This document shows positions 1 to 5,172 of a DNA stretch of 5,973 nt, piece after piece. Numbering within the stretch: position 1 is the stretch's first letter; each line of letters starts with the position of its first letter. The translations under genes were made by a program, and so were the position numbers. A model generated the notes under the pieces. That model did not search any database, was not told the DNA's origin, and worked only from the letters and a program-made list of their open reading frames with translations. The DNA is from Bacillota bacterium (GTDB taxonomy: Bacteria; Bacillota; Bacilli; Bacillales_B; DSM-18226), in NCBI GenBank assembly GCA_021821235.1, contig JAKACS010000225.1, positions 1 through 5,973 on the forward strand, read 5' to 3'.

Positions 1-692
1 GTCCAAATAACGATATTTGTATCAGTATCTAAAACATTTTTTCCATCTTTGACTTTAAAGGCAACGTAAATGGATGGAGAACGTTTGTCATTGTATTCAA
101 TTTCTGCTTCTGCCAATGCCGATTCGCTGGAAGGTGACCAGTAAACAGGCTTTTTCCCTTTATAAATGTAGCCTTTTTTCGCCATTTCGCCAAACACTTT
201 AATTTGCTGCGCTTCGTATTCAGGTTTCAGTGTAATATATGGGTTTTCCCAGTCGCCGCGAACCCCTAGACGTTTAAATTGGGAACGTTGGTTGTCGATT
301 TGCTGTAAGGCATATTCGGCACAAAGCTTACGGAATTCTGCAACGCTCATTTCTTTCCGCTTTACGCCTTTATTTGTCAATGCCTGTTCAATTGGCAGTC
401 CGTGCGTATCCCAGCCTGGTACATATGGTGCATTATAGCCGCTCATCGATTTGTAGCGAACAATGAAATCTTTTAGTATTTTGTTTAGCGCATGCCCCAT
501 ATGGATATCGCCATTTGCATATGGCGGGCCATCGTGCAGCACGAACATTGGGCGATCTTTTGTCCGCTCTTGCACTTGTTTATAAATATCCATTTCTCCC
601 CATTTCGCCTGAATTTCAGGTTCTCGGTTTGGAAGATTGCCGCGCATCGGAAAATCTGTCTGCGGCATTAATAACGTATCTTTGTATTCCAT
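1..692 (-). CDS. ileS: Isoleucyl-tRNA synthetase, N-terminal part (cut by window edge)
   Basis: Cytoplasmic class Ia aminoacyl-tRNA synthetase that charges tRNA-Ile with isoleucine using ATP. I translated the minus strand by hand from the ATG at 690-692. The frame stays open to the left edge, giving 230 complete codons plus two bases of a roughly 920-residue family. The product starts [19 protein letters not shown] and closely follows B. subtilis IleS as I recall it. The class I signature [15 protein letters not shown], whose HMGH is the HIGH-type ATP-binding motif, lies near residues 56-70. It is followed by the conserved segments [12 protein letters not shown] and [10 protein letters not shown]. 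The KMSKS loop, editing domain core and anticodon-binding region are outside the window. An AGGAGG site (701-706) sits 8 bases before the ATG and fixes the start. The gene is preceded by a T-box leader, so its expression should rise when tRNA-Ile is uncharged. No frameshift or odd residue is seen. Confidence 0.97.
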   Translation of the reverse strand, partial: MEYKDTLLMPQTDFPMRGNLPNREPEIQAKWGEMDIYKQVQERTKDRPMFVLHDGPPYANGDIHMGHALNKILKDFIVRYKSMSGYNAPYVPGWDTHGLPIEQALTNKGVKRKEMSVAEFRKLCAEYALQQIDNQRSQFKRLGVRGDWENPYITLKPEYEAQQIKVFGEMAKKGYIYKGKKPVYWSPSSESALAEAEIEYNDKRSPSIYVAFKVKDGKNVLDTDTNIVIW

Positions 693-737
693 TGCCATTT
701 CCTCCTGTTACTGATTGCTTTTGCTAAATAAATGTAA

Positions 738-764
738 ACTCGTCGGCGGGCGAGTCCTTTGGAC
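738..764 (-). other. GC-rich double hairpin in the ileS 5' untranslated region
   Basis: Two small inverted repeats lie side by side in an otherwise AT-rich stretch. Bases 738-744 (ACTCGTC on the plus strand) pair with 749-755 (GGCGAGT) around a 4-base loop, giving seven pairs including one wobble. Bases 754-757 (GTCC) pair with 761-764 (GGAC) around three bases. The two share bases 754-755, so they compete slightly. They lie between the T-box terminator and the ileS ribosome binding site. The site at 701-706 is not included in either stem. No known role is recognised; they may simply shape or stabilise the read-through mRNA. Confidence 0.45.
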
Positions 765-790
765 GAAGACAGAGACGTAGTTGAATTAAT

Positions 791-826
791 GCAAATCAGA
801 ATTTATCGAAATAAATTTTGATTCGC
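791..826 (-). repeat. 36-base near-perfect inverted repeat with UUCG loop after the T-box terminator
   Basis: On the transcript strand a 16-base arm (826 down to 811) pairs with a second 16-base arm (806 down to 791) around a UUCG tetraloop (810-807). I count 14 Watson-Crick pairs, one G-U pair and one A-C mismatch. The hairpin begins at the base next to the terminator U-run (827-834), so it is transcribed only when the T-box allows read-through. It has no U-run of its own on the transcript strand (the downstream sequence is mixed), so it is not a second terminator in that direction. It is not part of the standard T-box fold. It could protect a processed 5' end of ileS mRNA or insulate the leader, but this is inference. 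Confidence 0.75.
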
Positions 827-865
827 AAAAAAAACCTCCTCATCCCAAATAGGGACGAGAAGGTT
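827..865 (-). terminator. T-box intrinsic terminator (ileS attenuator)
   Basis: On the transcript strand, 852-865 and 833-846 form a 14-pair stem with two wobble pairs and no mismatch, around a 5-base loop (847-851). An unbroken run of eight U follows (827-834, the first two bases also in the stem). The upstream arm contains UCUCGUCCC, which is also the 3' half of the T-box antiterminator, so the two structures exclude each other. It stops transcription when tRNA-Ile is charged. Because no other terminator is visible between divIVA and here, it is probably also the end point for transcripts arriving from divIVA. Confidence 0.95.
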
Positions 866-886
866 TGATTCCCGTGGTACCACCCT
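851..886 (-). promoter_or_regulatory. T-box sequence and antiterminator element
   Basis: The 14-base AGGGUGGUACCACG at 873-886 matches the T-box consensus AGGGUGGNACCRCG. In the antiterminator, AGGG pairs with CCCU, and CGGGA pairs with UCUCG of the 851-861 segment, leaving the bulge that carries UGGU. UGGU is complementary to the ACCA acceptor end expected for a tRNA with an A discriminator base, as for tRNA-Ile. Binding of the uncharged 3' end stabilises this fold and prevents the terminator from forming. Confidence 0.93.
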
Positions 887-996
887 GATTGACAGCACTC
901 TCAAAAAATGCTGTCCTCTTCGTTTATTCGTAACGTGAACAACCCGCCGATGCTTAATTCCCAATTGAGTTGGATTTCAGCACGGAACTCCAGGGT

Positions 997-999
997 GAT
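997..999 (-). promoter_or_regulatory. T-box specifier codon AUC (isoleucine)
   Basis: On the transcript strand AUC followed by a purine lies in the 13-base 3' strand of the Stem I internal loop (989-1001), just below the perfect upper helix and opposite the AGUA element. This is the expected position of a specifier trinucleotide. AUC would pair with the GAU anticodon of the major tRNA-Ile. It agrees with the identity of the downstream gene, which I established independently from its translation. A second AUC further along (GAAAUCC, within 973-979) lies outside the loop and is not favoured. Confidence 0.85.
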
Positions 1000-1112
1000 C
1001 CCATTTTTCCCTTTTTGCCAGGCTTTCACCACTCCCGGCTCGCTATGAAAAAGTTCCGAAAAATGTACTGTCCCCTTCACTGTCATTAAACGGCTATATT
1101 GCTTATTGAAAA

Positions 1113-1142
1113 ATTATAGTCGATAGGATGCTTGTCCGTCAA
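1113..1142 (-). promoter_or_regulatory. Sigma-A promoter of the ileS leader
   Basis: On the minus strand TTGACG (1137-1142, five of six consensus bases) is separated by 18 bases from a perfect TATAAT (1113-1118). The predicted start is near 1106, about 30 bases before the base of T-box Stem I. The -35 box lies one base after the divIVA stop codon, so promoter and gene are packed end to end with no terminator between them. Vegetative, presumably constitutive initiation, with control exerted by the T-box downstream. Confidence 0.88.
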
Positions 1143-1143
1143 G

Positions 1144-1659
1144 CTATGCCAGCGAATCTTCCTCTTGATTGGCTTTCAATTCAGTTGCATCCAGCTCGTA
1201 CTCAAGCAAATGATCCCAATCATCATTGTTCAGCAGATCGAGCTGAGCTTCAACGAGCATCTTAAAACGTGTGCGGAAGACCTTCGACTGTTTTTTCAGT
1301 TCTTCAATTTCGAGCGCAATTTTTCTTGCTTTCGATAATGATTCATTGATGATCCGGTCGGCATTTTTCTCCGCTTCCTTAATAATCAGCTTTGCTTCTT
1401 TTTGCGCGTTACGTTTTACCTCTTCTCCAGCTTCCTGAGCAATGACAATTGATTTGTTCAGTGTCTCTTCTATATTGGAAAAATGGTTTAAACGCTCCTT
1501 CATTTCTGCAAGGCGTTCTTCCAAGTCTTTTTTTTCACGCAATACCAATTCGTAATCTTTTATGACTTGGTCAAGAAACTCATTTACCTCATCTTCATCA
1601 TAACCTCTAAAACCTTTTGTAAATTCTTTGTTGTGTATATCTAACGGTGTTAATGGCAT
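1144..1659 (-). CDS. divIVA: DivIVA, septum and pole-localising coiled-coil protein
   Basis: Peripheral membrane scaffold that binds negatively curved membrane at division sites and poles. In B. subtilis it recruits MinJ/MinCD and, during sporulation, RacA. The product is 171 residues (B. subtilis form 164). The N-terminal lipid-binding domain, MPLTPLDIHNKEFTKGFRG, has F17 and R18 at the positions reported to insert into and contact membrane. Long acidic/basic heptad-like coiled coil follows from about residue 30 to 140, then a short acidic tail. The frame is open further upstream to an ATG at 1687-1689, but I chose ATG 1657-1659. It gives the conserved N-terminus, and GGAGG lies 7 bases before it, inside the longer reading frame. 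The stop is TAG at 1144-1146. The gene is 85 bases from ylmH and has its own candidate promoter. No terminator follows before the ileS promoter. Confidence 0.96.
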   Translation of the reverse strand: MPLTPLDIHNKEFTKGFRGYDEDEVNEFLDQVIKDYELVLREKKDLEERLAEMKERLNHFSNIEETLNKSIVIAQEAGEEVKRNAQKEAKLIIKEAEKNADRIINESLSKARKIALEIEELKKQSKVFRTRFKMLVEAQLDLLNNDDWDHLLEYELDATELKANQEEDSLA

Positions 1660-1695
1660 GGTGCCACCTCCATAATGAATTGTCAGCATTTATGT

Positions 1696-1722
1696 ATAAT
1701 AGATTCATTCGACAATTTTCAA
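1696..1722 (-). promoter_or_regulatory. Candidate sigma-A promoter for divIVA
   Basis: On the minus strand TTGAAA (1717-1722, five of six) precedes TATTAT (1696-1701) with a short 15-base spacer. Alternatively TATACA (1693-1698) lies at 18 bases. The sequence between ylmH and divIVA is strongly AT-rich and has no clear terminator. The promoter would start transcription about 30 bases before the divIVA ATG. Neither -10 choice is ideal, so this is a suggestion only. Confidence 0.42.
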
Positions 1723-1744
1723 GTAATTCCTGCTACAAAACAAA

Positions 1745-2518
1745 TTATTTTTGTTTTCCGACGATAATTCGCCATTTTTCTTTCTTTGTCTTTCCCTCAA
1801 TAGACAAAATTTTCGCTCTGCCGTGACCACGAGCTGAAATCATGTCGCTTTCCTTTATTTCAAACGATGGATTCTCAATAAGTGCCCAATTGACTTTGAC
1901 AAGACCTGCTTGAATTAACGATTGCGATTTTTGCCTTGCCAGATGATAAATTCCAGAAACAGCAGTGTCGAGACGAAGCGACGAAACGGTCAAATCCTCT
2001 TCATCCCATGTATCTTCTATCACCATTGCCTTATCAAGCGGCTGCAGCAGCAGTCGCACTGCTGCTTTGCCGATCGATTTCACTTGCATTTCAACATAAT
2101 CGCCCACTTCTTCACTGACAAAAAGTTGAATTTGTTTGTCTTTTACAAGAATGTCGCCAAATTTCCCCCGTTTCAGGCCAACTGACATTAAAGTGCCCAG
2201 AACTTGAGGGTGCTCAACAGTTATGAATTTGCTGGGATAGTCAACTTCATATAAGCGAATGTGGAAATCATTCCTGCCAGCAGTTAAATAATCAGGGAGG
2301 ATTAGTGCCCTTTGCCGTTCAGAGACAGATATTCCGCCAAAAAACGCTGTCTGCACATCCGAATTCTCTCCGACAAGCAGTTTGACAATCTGCTGTTCGC
2401 GTGGATCAAGAAAGTCGGTTAGCCTCGGTACGTGGGTTCTTTCGACACTGGTTTTCCAATTCAGAACCTGATCAATGAAGTCCTTTTCTTCCGGTCGAAA
2501 ATGCTGGTAAATGTTCAT
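1745..2518 (-). CDS. ylmH: YlmH, S4-domain RNA-binding protein
   Basis: YlmH-family protein of 257 residues, the usual length. The N-terminal two thirds is the family-specific region, with segments such as MNIYQHFRPEEKDFIDQV, TDFLDPREQQI and the glycine-rich turn FFGGISVSERQRALILP near residues 59-75. The C-terminal S4 domain is at about residues 181-240: LRLDTAVSGIYHLARQKSQ, then LIQAGLVKVNW and the RGHGRAKI turn. S4 domains bind structured RNA. B. subtilis YlmH has been linked to ribosome-associated quality control on the 50S subunit, related in role to RqcP. That is family knowledge, not visible here. Start ATG 2516-2518 has GGAG 5 bases upstream, and the ylmG stop lies only 14 bases before it, so the gene is probably in the pgeF-ylmH operon. 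The stop TAA sits inside a weak AT-only inverted repeat (1737-1757). Confidence 0.93.
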   Translation of the reverse strand: MNIYQHFRPEEKDFIDQVLNWKTSVERTHVPRLTDFLDPREQQIVKLLVGENSDVQTAFFGGISVSERQRALILPDYLTAGRNDFHIRLYEVDYPSKFITVEHPQVLGTLMSVGLKRGKFGDILVKDKQIQLFVSEEVGDYVEMQVKSIGKAAVRLLLQPLDKAMVIEDTWDEEDLTVSSLRLDTAVSGIYHLARQKSQSLIQAGLVKVNWALIENPSFEIKESDMISARGHGRAKILSIEGKTKKEKWRIIVGKQK

Positions 2519-2532
2519 AAGGACTCCATTAA

Positions 2533-2796
2533 CTAGGCTATCCAGCTAAAAACTTGCCCAAGACCGGAAGCTGCAAAATTTAATACTAAAATAGCAATGA
2601 TCGGGGAAAAGTCAATCATTCCGATCGGCGGAATAAATCTGCGAAACGGTTCGAGATATGGTTCACAAATTCTTGCAAGAAATTTGCCAATAGCAGTCTC
2701 CCTTGCATTTGGAAACCACGACATAAAAATATAAATAATTAATGCATAGGAATAATACGTAATCACACTTGTTAAAATGTTAGTAAGAGTTAACAT
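2533..2796 (-). CDS. ylmG: YlmG, YggT-family small membrane protein
   Basis: YggT-family integral membrane protein of 87 residues, full length for the family. Two hydrophobic segments are visible. The first, about residues 5-28, ends in IYIFMSWFP. The second, about 63-83, is [19 protein letters not shown]. They are joined by the conserved [18 protein letters not shown] connector, the best signature of the family. The molecular function is not settled. Homologues in plastids and bacteria are tied to membrane organisation or division, and it sits beside sepF in many Gram-positive genomes. The start ATG 2794-2796 is 6 bases after the sepF stop, with AGGTGG 8 bases before the ATG and inside the sepF end. 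The stop is TAG. Confidence 0.93.
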   Translation of the reverse strand: MLTLTNILTSVITYYSYALIIYIFMSWFPNARETAIGKFLARICEPYLEPFRRFIPPIGMIDFSPIIAILVLNFAASGLGQVFSWIA

Positions 2797-2802
2797 GTTA
2801 AT

Positions 2803-3243
2803 TTACCACCTCGTATCTTGGAAATCATGTTCTTGGACGATCTCAGAAATATTTCCGGCGATCTCCACATTATCTGGCGTACAGAGAAAAATACTTGTGC
2901 CAATCCGTTGAATATCGCCGCCTATCGCATATACGGTACCGCTTAAAAAATCAACAATCCGCTTTGCCTGATCGTGGTCAATCCGCTGCAGGTTAACGAC
3001 AACTGCCCGCCTGCTTTTTAAATGATCAGCCACTTCCTGTGCTTCTGCGTACACACGCGGTTCGATTAAAATGACCTTTGCTGATTTTTGTACGCTTTGC
3101 AAGCTGACGACATTTGGTGTCTTAGTCTGATGCTGCGTCCTTTGCGGCTGCTTTGCCGGCTCTGGTACTTCTTCATATTCTTCATCATCATCATATTCAT
3201 CATCTAGAAAGAAGAATGTTTTTATTTTAGATTTAATACTCAT
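2803..3243 (-). CDS. sepF: SepF, FtsZ membrane anchor
   Basis: Cell-division protein that binds the FtsZ C-terminus, forms rings or arcs, and attaches the Z-ring to the membrane with FtsA. The product is 146 residues. The N-terminal amphipathic membrane helix is residues 1-13 ([13 protein letters not shown]). A short acidic linker rich in D, E and Y follows (about 14-30), then a Q/T-rich stretch to about 42. The conserved core begins at [16 protein letters not shown] and continues through [27 protein letters not shown] and [16 protein letters not shown]109 matches the glycine reported as essential for ring formation in B. subtilis. The acidic linker is encoded by a low-complexity GAT/GAA run (about 3175-3205). 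The start ATG 3241-3243 overlaps the ylmE stop (ATGA). AGGGTGG upstream lies within ylmE, so translation is probably coupled. Confidence 0.97.
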   Translation of the reverse strand: MSIKSKIKTFFFLDDEYDDDEEYEEVPEPAKQPQRTQHQTKTPNVVSLQSVQKSAKVILIEPRVYAEAQEVADHLKSRRAVVVNLQRIDHDQAKRIVDFLSGTVYAIGGDIQRIGTSIFLCTPDNVEIAGNISEIVQEHDFQDTRW

Positions 3244-3938
3244 TTTGCCACCCTCTCTTCGTCTTCATCTTCACCGACAAGCGCCGTTCCTATTCGTACC
3301 ATTGTCGCACCCTCTTCTACCGCGATTTGAAAATCATTCGACATTCCCATCGAAAGATGCTCACATGGTGCAGCAGCGAACTGGCGGGCTTTTACTTGGT
3401 CGCGAAGTTCTCTCAATCGCAGGAAACAATTGCGCAATTCTTCTTCGTCGTTTGTCAGCGGAGCCATCGTCATTAAGCCGACAATGACAATTTTATCAAA
3501 TGCCTGAAGTTGTTCAACAAATGGGATGACTTCATTAGGATAGATTCCATGCTTGGTTTCTTCACCTGAAACATTCACCTGAATCAGGCATTTTATCTTT
3601 TGGGAAGTACGCTTTTGAATTTCTTCTGCTAAAGATAGCCGGTCCAATGAATGAATATAATCGATTTTATCAATGATATTTTTCACTTTTCGTGTTTGCA
3701 GTGAGCCAATAAAATGCCAGACAGGCTTGTCCTTTAACACTTGCCATTTTTCGAGCAGACCTTCATCTCGATTTTCGCCAAGATCGCAAATTCCGGCATC
3801 AAGTGCCTCTTGTGCTCTGGAAGTGCTGACGTATTTTGTCACAGCAATCAGGCGAACCTCATTGGGATTCCGATGAACCTTGAAGCAAGCATCAACGATT
3901 TGTTGTTGAATAGCTTCAAGTTTTACAGCAACTTTCAT
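3240..3938 (-). CDS. ylmE: YlmE, YggS/PROSC-family PLP-binding protein
   Basis: Cytoplasmic PLP-homeostasis protein with an alanine-racemase-like TIM-barrel fold and no firmly established catalytic reaction. The product is 232 residues (typical 225-235). The PLP lysine is K35 in LIAVTKYVS. Other family signatures are [57 protein letters not shown], the phosphate-binding SMGMSNDF and [14 protein letters not shown] chose ATG 3936-3938 because it makes a 4-base ATGA overlap with the pgeF stop and matches the family N-terminus. A longer reading frame would begin at TTG 3960-3962, eight codons earlier, but it contains the AAGGAGGA ribosome binding site and has no homologous extension. The binding site lies about 12 bases before the chosen ATG, a little far. 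The gene overlaps sepF by 4 bases at its end. Acidic C-terminus ([11 protein letters not shown]). Confidence 0.95.
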   Translation of the reverse strand: MKVAVKLEAIQQQIVDACFKVHRNPNEVRLIAVTKYVSTSRAQEALDAGICDLGENRDEGLLEKWQVLKDKPVWHFIGSLQTRKVKNIIDKIDYIHSLDRLSLAEEIQKRTSQKIKCLIQVNVSGEETKHGIYPNEVIPFVEQLQAFDKIVIVGLMTMAPLTNDEEELRNCFLRLRELRDQVKARQFAAAPCEHLSMGMSNDFQIAVEEGATMVRIGTALVGEDEDEERVAK

Positions 3939-4765
3939 GATACGGATTGATCCTCCTTCCAACCGATAAAGCTTACCATCCTTCCAGTCTGCCCCTTATC
4001 ACGGCGGTGGGAGAAAAAATGGCCGTTGTCACAGCTTGAGCAGTATCCGGTCAGCAGAATATTTTGCGGCGGCACACCCGCTTTTTCCAATAACAGTTTG
4101 TTTGTTTTTTGCAAGTTTAACGAATATTGACCTGCTGTGATTAAATTATATGGTTTTTCGTTGACATCTTCTAGTATATTTTGAACTAAATCAACAACAC
4201 GATTATCTACAATATAACATTTTTCACAAATAGATGGGCCAATTGCGACAAAAATATCTTTTGGCTGAATTCCTTCCTGCTCCCACAATTTTATCATCCG
4301 TGCAGCAATTTGCTTTACCGTACCTTTCCAGCCCGCATGCGCAATGCCGATCATCTTTTTCTTGGGTGCAAGGAAAAAGATCGGAACACAATCCGCATAG
4401 CAAAGCGTAAGCAGGATGCCGTCTTCATTTGTATAAAATCCGTCTGTATCTTTAAAGGAATCATCATAGGAGAGAGAGCCCTTCCCGCAATCCGTTTTTG
4501 AAACCTTTTGAATAACGGATCCGTGAGTCTGCTCGGCTCCAACCCAGTTTTGGACAGGAAACCCCATTTGCTTTCCTATTTTTTCCCTGTTCGCGCATAC
4601 GGCCGCAAGTTCGTCGCCGACATGAAACCCAAGGTTCAAACTGTAGTAAACTCCTTTGCTCTCCCCGTCGTTTTTTGTCGTCATTCCAGCAGCAAGGCCG
4701 GGAAATTGATCCGTCCATGGCTGAATTGAAAAATAAGATTGCTTTTGTATTATAAATGGTTCCAT
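3935..4765 (-). CDS. pgeF: YlmD/PgeF, Cu-oxidase_4 (DUF152) family zinc enzyme
   Basis: Member of the YfiH/YlmD/LACC1 family. Proteins of this family have been described as polyphenol oxidases and, more recently, as purine nucleoside phosphorylases with adenosine deaminase activity. The E. coli member is PgeF, a peptidoglycan-editing factor. Which activity matters here cannot be read from sequence. The product is 276 residues. The His-Cys-His metal site is complete: H81 in GAEQTHG, C126 in CYADCVPIFF and H143 in GIAHAGWKGT. Further signatures are GPSICEKCY (about 176-184) and the C-terminal CSSCDNGHFFSHRRDKGQTGR (about 242-262). No signal peptide is seen, so it is cytoplasmic. ATG 4763-4765 has GAGGGG 5 bases upstream. 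An ATG at 4776-4778 in another frame is spurious. First gene of the pgeF-ylmH run, with a candidate promoter at 4792-4820. Confidence 0.95.
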   Translation of the reverse strand: MEPFIIQKQSYFSIQPWTDQFPGLAAGMTTKNDGESKGVYYSLNLGFHVGDELAAVCANREKIGKQMGFPVQNWVGAEQTHGSVIQKVSKTDCGKGSLSYDDSFKDTDGFYTNEDGILLTLCYADCVPIFFLAPKKKMIGIAHAGWKGTVKQIAARMIKLWEQEGIQPKDIFVAIGPSICEKCYIVDNRVVDLVQNILEDVNEKPYNLITAGQYSLNLQKTNKLLLEKAGVPPQNILLTGYCSSCDNGHFFSHRRDKGQTGRMVSFIGWKEDQSVS

Positions 4766-4791
4766 GCTTTCCCCTCATTTAAGTTTTCTCT

Positions 4792-4820
4792 AGTGTACCA
4801 TATGATGGTAAATTGGTCAT
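4792..4820 (-). promoter_or_regulatory. Candidate sigma-A extended -10 promoter for the pgeF-ylmE-sepF-ylmG-ylmH operon
   Basis: On the minus strand ATGACC (4815-4820, four of six) is followed after exactly 17 bases by TACACT (4792-4797, four of six). TGG stands directly before the -10 hexamer, giving the TGnTA extended -10 form that compensates for weak hexamers. The predicted start is about 20 bases before the pgeF ATG. The gap between ylmC and pgeF has no terminator, so ylmC transcripts may also read through. Moderate support only. Confidence 0.5.
4796..4810. repeat. 15-bp interrupted palindrome within the pgeF promoter spacer
   Basis: TACCAT, three bases, ATGGTA: two perfect 6-base arms. 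It occupies most of the spacer of the candidate promoter and its left two bases lie in the -10 hexamer. Position and symmetry would suit an operator for a small dimeric repressor, but no matching regulator is known to me and a site of this length can arise by chance. Confidence 0.4.
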
Positions 4821-4831
4821 GTACGATTATC

Positions 4832-5098
4832 TTATTCGGCATCATTCGGTATCTTTTCATCATTTCCTTTAAAGCGAACCAAAATGACATCATGGCCAAT
4901 TTTTAAAATATTTTTCCATGTGATCACAATTTCCTCGTCTTTACCAAAAAAGCCAAGAACACGCCCGCCGCTGGAAATGACAATTGCTTCAATTTTCCCG
5001 GTTGATAAATTAATTTCAATATCATCTATATTGCCAAGTTTCTTTCCATCCGCCACATTTACAACATCTTTTATTTGAAATTCTGAAATTTTCACCAT
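4832..5098 (-). CDS. ylmC: YlmC/YmxH-family PRC-barrel protein
   Basis: Small protein of 88 residues, close to the family length (B. subtilis YlmC about 81), with a single PRC-barrel domain. The strand pattern MVKISEFQIKDVVNV-DGKKLGNIDDIEIN-TGKIEAIVI-VLGFFGKDEEIVI-NILKIGHDVILVR is the family signature. The family is annotated as sporulation-associated and its molecular role is unknown; PRC barrels often mediate protein or RNA contacts. The C-terminal tail (GNDEKIPNDAE) is acidic and probably flexible. ATG 5096-5098 is preceded by GGGAGG (5108-5113) at 9 bases, and the stop is TAA. It stands apart from sigG by a terminator and from pgeF by 66 bases. In B. subtilis the gene ylmA lies between sigG and ylmC; it is absent here. 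Confidence 0.93.
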   Translation of the reverse strand: MVKISEFQIKDVVNVADGKKLGNIDDIEINLSTGKIEAIVISSGGRVLGFFGKDEEIVITWKNILKIGHDVILVRFKGNDEKIPNDAE

Positions 5099-5132
5099 CC
5101 ACTTTTTCCTCCCGCCTTTTGACTCTATAAAA

Positions 5133-5161
5133 AATATATGTGTACATTTATGGATAAAAGA
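5133..5161 (-). promoter_or_regulatory. Weak candidate promoter for ylmC, sigma-E-like
   Basis: A promoter is needed here because a terminator closes sigG upstream. On the minus strand CATATATT (5133-5140) matches the sigma-E -10 consensus CATACAnT at all but one defined position. The segment 14 bases upstream, TCTTTTA (5155-5161), is only a partial -35 match. TATATT read as a sigma-A -10 has no good -35 at 16-18 bases. Low confidence. Confidence 0.25.
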
Positions 5162-5172
5162 CCTTTTCGTCC

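Larger units (their letters stand above)
827..1106 (-). promoter_or_regulatory. T-box riboswitch leader controlling ileS, tRNA-Ile responsive
   Basis: Cis-acting leader RNA that binds tRNA-Ile directly and reads its charging state. The right boundary is the predicted start about 7 bases after the -10 box. Stem I spans about 984-1075. Its base pairs GGGGAC (1070-1075) with GUUCC (984-988), and an AGUA S-turn element is at 1066-1069. Its upper helix, CAUUUUUC with GAAAAAUG (1058-1065 with 1002-1009), is perfect. The distal arm (about 1017-1044) carries the typical GAGCCGGG...GGUGAAAGCC pattern. The 3' side of the specifier loop (989-1001) holds AUC. Stem III pairs 909-915 with 891-897 (GACAGCA with UGCUGUC). 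The T-box motif, antiterminator and terminator follow. The region between Stem I and Stem III, about 916-983, should hold the Stem II and IIA/B elements, which I cannot fold with certainty. This is a canonical Firmicutes transcriptional T-box. Confidence 0.95.

Noticed and set aside
515..727. Plus-strand 70-codon frame over the start of ileS
   Set aside because: It is antisense to the conserved HIGH-motif region of ileS and has no ribosome binding site or recognisable product.
791..834. The UUCG hairpin plus neighbouring A-run as a plus-strand terminator or a small palindromic mobile element
   Set aside because: Read on the plus strand the hairpin is followed by A residues, not U, so it cannot terminate. 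There is no target duplication or second copy in the window to support mobility.
901..1086. 61-codon minus-strand reading frame from an ATG at 1084-1086
   Set aside because: It lies entirely inside the T-box leader and is explained by Stem I to Stem III base pairing. There is no Shine-Dalgarno sequence before its ATG, and the product resembles nothing I know.
1660..1689. Longer DivIVA starting at the ATG at 1687-1689
   Set aside because: The ten extra codons contain the GGAGG ribosome binding site used by the ATG at 1659, and the family N-terminus begins MPLTPLDI.
1737..1757. Inverted repeat AAAACAAA/TTTGTTTT around the ylmH stop as a terminator
   Set aside because: The stem is eight pairs, mostly A-U, and no U-run follows outside the stem. 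It is too weak for an intrinsic terminator and probably reflects base composition.
1922..2185. Plus-strand frames opposite ylmH, and similar plus-strand frames opposite ylmE, pgeF, ylmC and sigG
   Set aside because: All are antisense shadows of well-identified genes with low-complexity or cysteine/serine-rich products and no start signals.
3175..3205. GAT/GAA-type trinucleotide run as a microsatellite or regulatory repeat
   Set aside because: It encodes the acidic linker of SepF, which is naturally low in complexity and variable between species.
3939..3962. Longer YlmE starting at TTG 3960-3962
   Set aside because: The extra codons encode the ribosome binding site itself and have no family counterpart; the ATG at 3938 overlaps the pgeF stop as coupled genes do.
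4464..4778. 104-codon minus-strand frame overlapping the start of pgeF
   Set aside because: It is out of frame with pgeF, the product is arginine-rich and unlike any family, and the pgeF frame carries the complete metal-site motifs.
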